NCBI GenBank assembly: GCA_041395525.1 | Contig: JAWLAH010000003.1 | Coordinates: forward strand, 1-64,000 | DNA length: 64,000 bases | Direction: 5' to 3' | Source: CADEED01 sp020442965 | Lineage (GTDB): Bacteria > Pseudomonadota > Gammaproteobacteria > Steroidobacterales > Steroidobacteraceae | Part shown: positions 53,324-60,727 of the stretch, piece after piece | Position numbering within the stretch: the first letter of the stretch is position 1 | How the letters are laid out: each line of letters opens with the position of its first letter | Made by a program: the position numbers and the translations under genes | Notes under the pieces: generated by a model | Seen by the model: only the letters and a program-made list of their open reading frames with translations | Told to the model about the DNA's origin: nothing | The model's database searches: none

Positions 53324-53332
53324 TCGAGCAAC

Positions 53333-54673
53333 ATGGCTGCGACACGCACGCGCCTGACCGGCTGGGGACACTTTCCGGTTATCCACGGAATCCTGGAGCA
53401 GCCGCGTACGATCGACGAACTCTGCGCTCGCGTGCGATCGGGCCGGCCGATGATCGCACGTGGCAATGGACGCGCGTACGGTGATGCGGCGTTGAACGAA
53501 CACGGCACCGTCTCGATGCTGCGATTCAATCGCCTGTTGAATTTTGACGAGCGCTCTGGTCGGCTTGTCTGCGAATCCGGCGTGTTGCTGGACGATGTGC
53601 TGAACGTGTTCGTGCCGCGCGGCTGGTTTCCGCCGGTTACGCCGGGAACACGCTGGGTCACTCTTGGAGGCATGATTGCAGCGGACGTTCATGGCAAGAA
53701 CCATCCTGCGGCAGGCTCCATCGGCGCGCACGTCGAATGGTTCGATCTGATGACGGCTGACGGTGAAATCGTGCGCTGCTCACGCGAGTCGCACCCGGCC
53801 TTGTTCGTTGCGACGCTGGGCGGTATGGGGCTCACCGGCGTCATTGTGCGCTGTTGCCTGCAGCTCATTCGGATAGCGACCGCGTATCTCAAGCGTTCGC
53901 GGATAGTTGCTTCGAATCTCGCCGAGACGCTATCGGCATTTGCGGACCACGAGCACAGCGCCTATCGGGTCGCCTGGATCGACTGCCTGGCGCGCGGCGC
54001 ATCGCTGGGCCGCGCGTTGGTCGACACTGCGGAGCATGCCGCGACGAACGATCTACCCGCATCACTGGGCGGCAATCCCTATCGGGTAGCCAGAAAGCGC
54101 GAGTGGGTCTTGCCGTTCACTTCGCCGGTGACTCCATTGAATTCGTTCACGGTGCGCGCGTTCAACGCGCTCTACTTCCGCGCCGGTGCGCTCGCTACGT
54201 CAAATGCACTGATCGACTATCACACCTGGTTCTATCCACTCGATTCGATCCGAGACTGGAATCGAATCTACGGCCGACGCGGATTCACGCAGTACCAGTG
54301 TGTTCTACCGATCGGCGACGCTGCAAGTGGGCTTGAAGAACTCATCGGTGCTATCTCGAATGCGGGTTGTGGATCGTTTTTGTCCGTTCTCAAGCGACTG
54401 GGTCCGAGTTCCGGGGCGTTGTCGTTCGCCAGCGAAGGCTATACGCTGGCGCTCGACTTTCCGTGGTCCGCGAAGGTGGCTCGATTGCTGGCGCGACTCG
54501 ATGAGATTGTCATTCGCCACGGCGGCCACCTGTATCTTGCCAAGGACGCGCGCATGACTCGCACCGACTTCGAGGCGATGCAACCGCGGGTCGACAGCTT
54601 TCGTGCCACACGCGGTACATCAGGCGCCGCGCCCGTGTTTCAGTCGTTACTGTCGCAACGACTCTCGCTATGA
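53333..54673 (+). CDS. DprE1-like polyprenyl-phosphoryl-ribose 2-oxidase
   Basis: A 446-residue FAD oxidoreductase. Marks shared with mycobacterial DprE1: start LTGWGHFP, IARGNGRAYGDAALN, TPGTRWVTLGGMIAADVHG (His120 matching Mtb His132), GKNHPAAGS, FYPLDSIRDWNRIYG and QYQCVLPI. Lys404 in HLYLAKDAR matches catalytic Lys418. The residue matching Cys387, the target of benzothiazinones, is Ala373 (TLALDFPW). DprE1 oxidises the ribose 2-OH, and DprE2 then reduces it to arabinose. It lies 9 bases after the fusion gene. The family also holds aldonolactone oxidases, but the detailed match favours DprE1. Confidence 0.9.
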   Translation: MAATRTRLTGWGHFPVIHGILEQPRTIDELCARVRSGRPMIARGNGRAYGDAALNEHGTVSMLRFNRLLNFDERSGRLVCESGVLLDDVLNVFVPRGWFPPVTPGTRWVTLGGMIAADVHGKNHPAAGSIGAHVEWFDLMTADGEIVRCSRESHPALFVATLGGMGLTGVIVRCCLQLIRIATAYLKRSRIVASNLAETLSAFADHEHSAYRVAWIDCLARGASLGRALVDTAEHAATNDLPASLGGNPYRVARKREWVLPFTSPVTPLNSFTVRAFNALYFRAGALATSNALIDYHTWFYPLDSIRDWNRIYGRRGFTQYQCVLPIGDAASGLEELIGAISNAGCGSFLSVLKRLGPSSGALSFASEGYTLALDFPWSAKVARLLARLDEIVIRHGGHLYLAKDARMTRTDFEAMQPRVDSFRATRGTSGAAPVFQSLLSQRLSL

Positions 54674-55422
54674 AGAAGCCGACGAACACTGCTGTTCCGG
54701 TTCTGCTGATCGGTGCCACATCGGATGTCGGCGTGCAATTGGCACACGAGTTTGCCCGCAGCGGCCATCCACTCTATCTGACGGGACGACGACCCGCCGA
54801 TCTCGAACCCGTTGCGAGCGATCTGCGACTACGTTATCGCACGACCGTACGGATCGTCGCCCTGGATGTACTGCAGGTCGACGCGGCGCGCGCCGTGGTG
54901 CGGGAACTACGGCCAACGCCCCATATCGCGGTGTGTCTGGTCGGCTTGTTAGGGAGGCAACCCGACCAGGAAGCGCACCCGGAACTGGCACGCGCCGTCA
55001 TCGAGAGCAATTTCCTCGGCCCAGCCGCCGTGCTGGAGGCCGTCGCTGAAATGATGGCGGCGGTCGAGGCACCGACCACTATTGTTGGAGTCAGCTCGGT
55101 CGCGGGCGACCGCGGGCGGGCGCGTAACTACTACTATGGCGCCTCGAAAGCGGGGTTTACGGCGTTCCTCTCGGGCCTGCGGCAGCGACTCGCACGCTCG
55201 CGCACCACGGTCATCACGGTCAAACCGGGATTCGTCGCCACTCGCATGACGGCGGGAATGGACTTGCCGTCCGCGCTCACGTCGAGCGATGCGGATTGCG
55301 CACGCCTCATCAAACGCGCAGTGGATCGCGGGCAGTTAGTAGTTTATCCATGGCGCTGGCGCATGCTCATGACGGTGGTCGGGCTGATACCCGAGCGGCT
55401 GTTCAAACAACTACGCTTCTAG
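54670..55422 (+). CDS. DprE2-like short-chain reductase
   Basis: A 250-residue SDR: VLLIGATSDVGVQLAHEFAR nucleotide loop, VGVSSVAGDRGRARNYYYGASKAGF with Ser, Tyr and Lys of the catalytic set, and ITVKPGFVATRMTAGM. The end PWRWRMLMTVVGLIPERLFK strongly resembles the DprE2 group, which reduces the keto sugar made by DprE1 to arabinose. Its ATG overlaps the DprE1 stop (ATGA), so the two are coupled. No arabinosyltransferase is seen within the window; the final acceptor is unknown. Confidence 0.88.
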   Translation: MKKPTNTAVPVLLIGATSDVGVQLAHEFARSGHPLYLTGRRPADLEPVASDLRLRYRTTVRIVALDVLQVDAARAVVRELRPTPHIAVCLVGLLGRQPDQEAHPELARAVIESNFLGPAAVLEAVAEMMAAVEAPTTIVGVSSVAGDRGRARNYYYGASKAGFTAFLSGLRQRLARSRTTVITVKPGFVATRMTAGMDLPSALTSSDADCARLIKRAVDRGQLVVYPWRWRMLMTVVGLIPERLFKQLRF

Positions 55423-55481
55423 CGGCAATCTTGCCAAGCAGGCGATTCAGGGACGCGGTTCTCTTTGCTGGCACGACTGGT

Positions 55482-56120
55482 TCAGCTGCGCGGCTGACGT
55501 CGATCGGCGGCCGGCGGGCCAAACTTGTCGAGATAGTCGCCGCGCGATGCTTCGATCACCGCCGCGGCATGTTCATAGCCATAGGTGCCCACGATCTGCA
55601 TTTTATTGGGTTGTCCCGGTACCATCTTGTAGGTGCTGAAATAGTGCTCGAGTCGTTCAACCAATACAGGTGGTAGTGCCGTGATCTCCGTAACGTTGTC
55701 CCACACGTAGTCACCCTCCAGCACTGCGATGATCTTGTCGTCGGCTTCGCCACGGTCGATCAATTGAATGCCACCGACGACACGCGCGCGCAACAATACT
55801 TCGGAGCGTTCGATCGGTCGTTCGCTCACCACGCAGATGTCGAGCGGATCACCATCGCCGCCGGAGGACCCCGGCGCCAGCTTGGCGACCCTCGCACCAC
55901 AGTAGGTCTGCGGCACGAAGCCATAGAGCGCCGGCGGATGCGATGAACTGCGTTGCGGACGATCGACACGCAGGTAGCCGGTCGCCTTGTCGATTTCATA
56001 CTTGATCGCATCGAAAGGCGTAATCTCGATATAGGCATTGACGATACGGGGCGCATCGGCGCCCACGTCGAGGCCATGCCACGGATGCGGACGCCAACGG
56101 GAAAAGTTATTGTCGGACAT
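55482..56120 (-). CDS. ppa: Inorganic pyrophosphatase, family I
   Basis: A 212-residue enzyme that hydrolyses pyrophosphate and so pulls biosynthetic reactions forward. The metal-binding signature DGDPLDICVV is complete, as are KYEIDKATGYLRVDR, YGFVPQTYCG and HYFSTYKMVPGQPN. It is somewhat longer than the 175-residue E. coli enzyme, with a longer loop and a basic tail. The place beside the UbiA cluster, where PRPP use releases pyrophosphate, is suggestive but may be chance. Confidence 0.93.
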   Translation of the reverse strand: MSDNNFSRWRPHPWHGLDVGADAPRIVNAYIEITPFDAIKYEIDKATGYLRVDRPQRSSSHPPALYGFVPQTYCGARVAKLAPGSSGGDGDPLDICVVSERPIERSEVLLRARVVGGIQLIDRGEADDKIIAVLEGDYVWDNVTEITALPPVLVERLEHYFSTYKMVPGQPNKMQIVGTYGYEHAAAVIEASRGDYLDKFGPPAADRRQPRS

Positions 56121-56173
56121 TCGAGCAGTCTACTTAGCCTGATGATTTGATCGCAATCCCAGGGGTTCACACA

Positions 56174-57256
56174 TTGACTAACGCGGCCATTGTAGGCTGG
56201 GGCAAGTGCCTGCCACCGGCTGTATTGACGAACGACGATCTATCGCAGTTGTTCGAGACCAGCGATGAATGGATACGGACACGCACGGGGATCGCGGAAC
56301 GCCGCGCCTCGCACGTGTCCTTGAGCGAAATGGCCTACGTCGCCGCCGCTCGCGCACTCGCCTGCGCCGGGCTCGACGGCGGTGCCATCGACCTGATCGT
56401 GTTCGGCACCTGCAGTCACGACGATCAGGTTCCCAACATGGCCTCCGGATTGCAGCAACGTATCGGAGCGAACGGCTGCGGCGCAATGGATGTCAACACT
56501 GCCTGCACCAGCTTTCTCTACAGCCTATCCACCGCGACCGCGCTGATTCGCACCGGCACCGTGCGCAATGCACTCGTGGTCGGCGCCGAGCTGATCACAC
56601 CCTTCATGGACTGGACCGATCGCAATGTCGCCGTGTTGTTCGGCGATGGCGCGGCGGCCGTGGTGCTCAGCGCGAGCGACGAGAACGAAGGCCTGCTGGC
56701 TGAGCATCTCGGTTGTTACGGCGAGTCGCGTGAAATTCTTCGAGTGCACGGGATGGGCGGCGCATACGCGAATCAGGGCCAACTCTACGGAATCACGCGT
56801 TGGCAGTTCGAGGGTCAGGAGATCTTCAAGAAGGCCGTCCACGGCATGAACCAGGCGAGTGAAGCGGCGCTCGCGAAGGTCGGTCTGTCGGCAGCGGATG
56901 TCGATCTGATGATCCCGCACCAGGCCAATTTGCGGATCATCGAGGCGGTCGGCAAACGGGTCGGCATAGCGTCAGAACGTGTGTTCATCAACATCGAACG
57001 CTACGGCAACATGTCCGCCGCGACGGTTGCGGTAGCCCTGTGTGAGGCCGTGGAAGTCGGTCGGATAAGGCCAGGTGCGACCTTGCTGCTACCCGGATTT
57101 GGTGGTGGTCTGAGCTACTGTGCGCATGTGGTGCGTTGGGGTGCAAGAACGACACCGTTACGCGACTGCCCGATAGAACTACCACTCTGCGAATCCTCCG
57201 CACTGGAGCTCATTCGCGACGTGATGCGCCGCAAATTCGCAGCTTTGCCTCGTTAG
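56174..57256 (+). CDS. 3-oxoacyl-ACP synthase III family protein (FabH-like)
   Basis: A 360-residue thiolase-fold enzyme with the catalytic Cys in DVNTACTSFLY, His in IPHQANLRIIEA and Asn in NIERYGNMSAATVAVAL, so the Cys-His-Asn triad is intact. The core matches FabH, which begins fatty-acid synthesis. A C-terminal tail of about 45 residues is longer than usual, and there is no fab operon around it, so a special ketosynthase is possible. The start is a TTG at 56174 with AGGGG 8 bases before it; a TTG at 56147 is also open. It diverges from ppa. Confidence 0.88.
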   Translation: MTNAAIVGWGKCLPPAVLTNDDLSQLFETSDEWIRTRTGIAERRASHVSLSEMAYVAAARALACAGLDGGAIDLIVFGTCSHDDQVPNMASGLQQRIGANGCGAMDVNTACTSFLYSLSTATALIRTGTVRNALVVGAELITPFMDWTDRNVAVLFGDGAAAVVLSASDENEGLLAEHLGCYGESREILRVHGMGGAYANQGQLYGITRWQFEGQEIFKKAVHGMNQASEAALAKVGLSAADVDLMIPHQANLRIIEAVGKRVGIASERVFINIERYGNMSAATVAVALCEAVEVGRIRPGATLLLPGFGGGLSYCAHVVRWGARTTPLRDCPIELPLCESSALELIRDVMRRKFAALPR

Positions 57257-57284
57257 CAAACAGCCACTCGTTAGCCAACCATCA

Positions 57285-59153
57285 GTGGATAACTCGACAG
57301 ATAGCGGACGCCTCGCCCTAACCATAGGCGCGCTGGGAATCGTCTTCGGCGACATCGGAACGAGTCCACTGTACGCGCTGCGGGCCTGCTTCACCAATGT
57401 GGCCGGGATGGCCGTCAATCAGGGCAATGTACTGGGTATCCTGTCCCTGATTTTCTGGTCGCTCGCACTCGTCATCTCGATCAAGTACGTCAGCATCGTG
57501 CTACGGGCCGACAACGAAGGTGAGGGCGGCGTCTTGGCCCTGACCGGTCTTGTTCTATCGCAACCACAACGTCGCGGTGCCCCGGCGATAGCGGCCCTCG
57601 GCCTGTTGGGTTGTGCGCTGTTCTATGGTGACGGGGTCATCACCCCAGCGGTGACGGTTCTCGGGTCCATCGAGGGCCTGGAAGTCATCGAACCCGCCAT
57701 GGAGCGCGTGGTGCTGCCAATCACGATAGCCGTGCTGCTATGGCTGTTTGCGCTGCAACGGCGTGGCACCGGCGCTATCGGACGCCTCTTCGGTCCGATG
57801 ATGGTGGTGTGGTTCGTGAGTCTCGCAGTACTGGGCCTGCGCTCGATCTGGCAACAACCGGAAGTGCTGCTGGCGCTCAATCCAGCGTACGCGGTGCAGT
57901 TCTTCGCCGCCCATGCCGGTGCTGCCTTCGCTGTCTTTGGCGCAGTGTTTCTCGCGGTTACCGGCGGCGAGGCGCTGTATGCCGATCTCGGCCACTTCGG
58001 GCGGCAGCCGATTACCATCGCGTGGTTCAGCCTGGCGTGGCCATGTCTGCTGCTCAACTACTTTGGCCAAGGAGCATTACTACTGACTCACCCGGCCGCT
58101 ATTGACAATCCATTCTATCTACTCGCGCCGAGTAGTCTGCTGCTGCCGCTGCTGTTGCTTGCCACCGCCGCCAGTATCATCGCATCCCAGGCAGTGATTT
58201 CGGGCGTCTTCACGATCTCGCAGCAATGCCAGCAACTCGGATATCTGCCACGTATGCAGATCCGGCACTTCTCTGCTGCGGCGATCGGTCAGGTCTATGT
58301 ACCGGTCATCAACTGGTTGCTATGCGTCGTCACGATCTTGCTGGCGGTGGGCTTTGGTACGTCGAATGCAATCGCCAATGCCTATGGCGTGGGCGTATCG
58401 TGCACGATGCTGATCGACACCGCTCTGATGTTAGTACTGCTGGCGGGTGCCACCAGCCTGTCGCAGCGTACCCAGTTCGGCTTGCTGTGCGCAATCGGCT
58501 TGGTGGACGTGGCGTTCGTGTTGGCCAATCTCGGCAAGATTCCGAGCGGTGGCTGGTTCCCGGTGATCTTCGGGGCCTCGACTTTCATGTTGATGCGCAC
58601 CTGGCAAGCCGGTCGCGCTATCGTTACCGACAGAGTTCGGCGGGAGGATCGGACGGTCAAATGGTTCCTCGACTACTTGGCCAAACGCCCGCCGGTGCGC
58701 GTTCCGGGCGTCGCCGTCTTCCTAACGAGCAATAGAACCGGAATTCCACGCACCCTGGTCCGCAACATCAAGATGAACGGCGTTTTGCACGAACAGACGC
58801 TGCTCTTGACGATGATCACGGAGCGCAGTCCCAAGGTCGCGCGCGGCGGTCGGTTTCTGGTGGAGGATATCGCCCCCGGGATTCGGCGTGTGGTCGTGCG
58901 CAGCGGCTTCATGGAAGTCCCGGATGTTCCAAAATTGCTGCACGAAGCGTCGCAACTAGTACGCGACTTGCGCACGGATCAGGCACAGTACTTCTTGGGG
59001 CGGGACGATATTGTGATGGGCGCCGCGCGGACCATGTCCTCTGCCCGCAAGCGGCTGTTTCTGTTCCTGGCTCGCAACTCGTTGTTCGCCGCTGCCAGCT
59101 TCGGCATACCACCTAACCGGGTCATGGAAGTAGGCGGCCAGATCGAGATCTAA
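57285..59153 (+). CDS. kup: Potassium uptake protein Kup
   Basis: A 622-residue KUP/HAK/KT transporter: GALGIVFGDIGTSPLYALRA is the signature, then YVSIVLRADNEGEGGVLAL, GALLLTHPAAIDNPFYLLAP and SAVISG-like helix regions (ASQAVISGVFTISQQ). There are about twelve helices and a cytoplasmic C-terminal part of about 170 residues. It brings in K+ with protons. The start is a GTG at 57285. It is a single gene closed by a strong terminator. Confidence 0.95.
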   Translation: MDNSTDSGRLALTIGALGIVFGDIGTSPLYALRACFTNVAGMAVNQGNVLGILSLIFWSLALVISIKYVSIVLRADNEGEGGVLALTGLVLSQPQRRGAPAIAALGLLGCALFYGDGVITPAVTVLGSIEGLEVIEPAMERVVLPITIAVLLWLFALQRRGTGAIGRLFGPMMVVWFVSLAVLGLRSIWQQPEVLLALNPAYAVQFFAAHAGAAFAVFGAVFLAVTGGEALYADLGHFGRQPITIAWFSLAWPCLLLNYFGQGALLLTHPAAIDNPFYLLAPSSLLLPLLLLATAASIIASQAVISGVFTISQQCQQLGYLPRMQIRHFSAAAIGQVYVPVINWLLCVVTILLAVGFGTSNAIANAYGVGVSCTMLIDTALMLVLLAGATSLSQRTQFGLLCAIGLVDVAFVLANLGKIPSGGWFPVIFGASTFMLMRTWQAGRAIVTDRVRREDRTVKWFLDYLAKRPPVRVPGVAVFLTSNRTGIPRTLVRNIKMNGVLHEQTLLLTMITERSPKVARGGRFLVEDIAPGIRRVVVRSGFMEVPDVPKLLHEASQLVRDLRTDQAQYFLGRDDIVMGAARTMSSARKRLFLFLARNSLFAAASFGIPPNRVMEVGGQIEI

Positions 59154-59154
59154 A

Positions 59155-59194
59155 GGAAAACGCCCGCCGGAGCGAGCTCGTGCGGGCGTTTTCC
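59155..59194. terminator. Bidirectional rho-independent terminator after kup
   Basis: Perfect 13-base arms GGAAAACGCCCGC and GCGGGCGTTTTCC around a 14-base loop. A-rich on the left and T-rich on the right, so it works for kup on one strand and for the bTHX transcript on the other. Confidence 0.93.
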
Positions 59195-59228
59195 GACCTG
59201 TGCCTAGCGTGAGTTCTCGTGAAACTCG

Positions 59229-59360
59229 TTATGCCTTCTTCTTCTTGGGTGCCTTCTTGGCTACCCGTGCCTTCTTCTTAGGCGGGTCTTTTGGCCGTGA
59301 CTTGCCAAACGAACCCGCGTAAATCTTGCCACGACGCGAGCGTCGATCACCTTTGCCCAT
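59229..59360 (-). CDS. 30S ribosomal protein bTHX
   Basis: A 43-residue basic protein: MGKGDRRSRRGKIYAGSFGK, then SRPKDPPKKK and an AKKAPKKKKA-like tail. The MGKGD-x-x-S/T-x-RGKI-x-x-G-S/T-FGK pattern is the signature of Thx, first seen in Thermus, which binds 16S rRNA at the head of the small subunit. It is easily missed because it is so short. The lysine-rich extension is longer than in Thermus. It sits at the end of the oxidoreductase gene row. Confidence 0.9.
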   Translation of the reverse strand: MGKGDRRSRRGKIYAGSFGKSRPKDPPKKKARVAKKAPKKKKA

Positions 59361-59429
59361 GAATCAGAACTCCAAACGCTCGCGCGATTCTAGTGAATGT
59401 CATTTGCACCTTGCAAGCCATCGGCAGAC

Positions 59430-59630
59430 TTATTGGGCGGCTTCCTTGTTCTGCTGAATCCACAGCAGCGCCGCCTCGATGTCCGATAGTTGCGCGGCCG
59501 TCATGCCCGCAATGCGCCCGCCGCCGGACTCCGTCTTCAAGCGCATCAGTTCGGCACCCGCCACGTTGTCCACCCAAGTCAATCCACGACGGACCTTGGC
59601 AGTAAACTTCTGGGTCTTTTCTTCTGTCAT
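59430..59630 (-). CDS. Conserved-looking 66-residue hypothetical protein
   Basis: Sequence MTEEKTQKFTAKVRRGLTWV, then a mixed charged and hydrophobic segment and a C-terminal helix (TAAQLSDIEAALLWIQQN). AGGAG lies 8 bases before the ATG, which makes it very likely to be translated. There is no signal peptide or membrane helix. I do not recognise it. It lies between korB (41 bases) and bTHX (69 bases), all on the same strand. Confidence 0.65.
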   Translation of the reverse strand: MTEEKTQKFTAKVRRGLTWVDNVAGAELMRLKTESGGGRIAGMTAAQLSDIEAALLWIQQNKEAAQ

Positions 59631-59671
59631 TTATAGCTCCTACTAGCTGTTTGGGCGTAACCTTAACGTAG

Positions 59672-60727
59672 TTAGCGAAAGCGCGCGAGGATTTTGTCCA
59701 TCGCCCGGCTGCCCGGTGTGAGCTGCTCGTATGGAATGGAGTTGAGAGCTCGCTGCGGCATGTCATTCAGGTCGTGGAACTCGCGGTCGCCACGCCCAAG
59801 ATACAGCATCCCGGTTAGAAACTCCTGTTTCTGCATGCCCGCCTGAATTTGCGCCATCGCTGCAATGCGGTCAGTGGGATCGTAACCCGGCGCGATCTTT
59901 TTCAGCACAATCCGGCTGCCATCGTGCAGGACGACAGGTAACGACTCACCGGCGCTGTAGTCAGCAGTAATTTCGCGTGCGAATGGAATGAAATCGGCAT
60001 TGACCGCGGCGTCGTAGTGCTCGCGAGTGTATGCGTAGCTCTTGGTCGAGCCCTCGTGATCATTGAACGTCACGCACGGCGAGAGCACATCGATTATCGC
60101 AAAACCCCGATGGCGCATACCCGCCTGGATGAGGGGCACCAATTGCTCTTTGTCACCTGAGAAGCTACGCGCCACAAACGGTGCGCCGAGTGTCATCGCC
60201 AGCAACACCGGATCGATGGGCGGCTGCCGGTTCACTTCGCCCTTCTTCGCCTGGGTACCCACGTCGGCCGACGCTGAAAACTGTCCCTTGGTCAGACCAT
60301 AGACACCGTTGTTCTCGATGATGTAGAGCATGTTGAGATTGCGCCGGATCGCATGGCAGAACTGGCCTAGGCCGATCGACAGCGTATCGCCATCGCCGGA
60401 AACACCAATGTAGGTCAGATCACGATTGGCGGCATTGGCCCCCATGGCGATCGACGGCATGCGACCGTGCACCGAATTGAATCCATGCCCGCCGCCGACG
60501 AAGTACGCGGTCGTCTTCGACGAACAGCCGATGCCCGATAGCTTCACGACATTCTGCGGCTCGAGCGCGAGACCCCAGCACGACTCGATGATCGCGGCGG
60601 TGATGGAGTCGTGACCGCAACCGGCACACAGCGTCGACATGCTGCCTTCGTAATCGCGTCGAGTCAGGCCCAGCGAGTTCTTGGGCAAGCTCGGATGGCG
60701 AACCTTGGGTTTGGCCATGAACGTCAT
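59672..60727 (-). CDS. korB: 2-oxoacid:ferredoxin oxidoreductase, beta subunit (KorB-like)
   Basis: A 351-residue thiamine-diphosphate subunit. STLCAGCGHDSITAAII has the Cys pair for a 4Fe-4S cluster, GIGCSSKTTAYF a third Cys, and GVSGDGDTLSIGLGQFCH with ENNGVYGLTKGQ is the cofactor motif. VLSPCVTFNDHEGS supplies the fourth Cys. The KLSGIGCSSKTTAYF wording is typical of the 2-oxoglutarate enzyme, which would make succinyl-CoA and reduced ferredoxin. Its start overlaps korA by 4 bases. An inner ATG at 60718 is possible. Confidence 0.92.
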   Translation of the reverse strand: MTFMAKPKVRHPSLPKNSLGLTRRDYEGSMSTLCAGCGHDSITAAIIESCWGLALEPQNVVKLSGIGCSSKTTAYFVGGGHGFNSVHGRMPSIAMGANAANRDLTYIGVSGDGDTLSIGLGQFCHAIRRNLNMLYIIENNGVYGLTKGQFSASADVGTQAKKGEVNRQPPIDPVLLAMTLGAPFVARSFSGDKEQLVPLIQAGMRHRGFAIIDVLSPCVTFNDHEGSTKSYAYTREHYDAAVNADFIPFAREITADYSAGESLPVVLHDGSRIVLKKIAPGYDPTDRIAAMAQIQAGMQKQEFLTGMLYLGRGDREFHDLNDMPQRALNSIPYEQLTPGSRAMDKILARFR

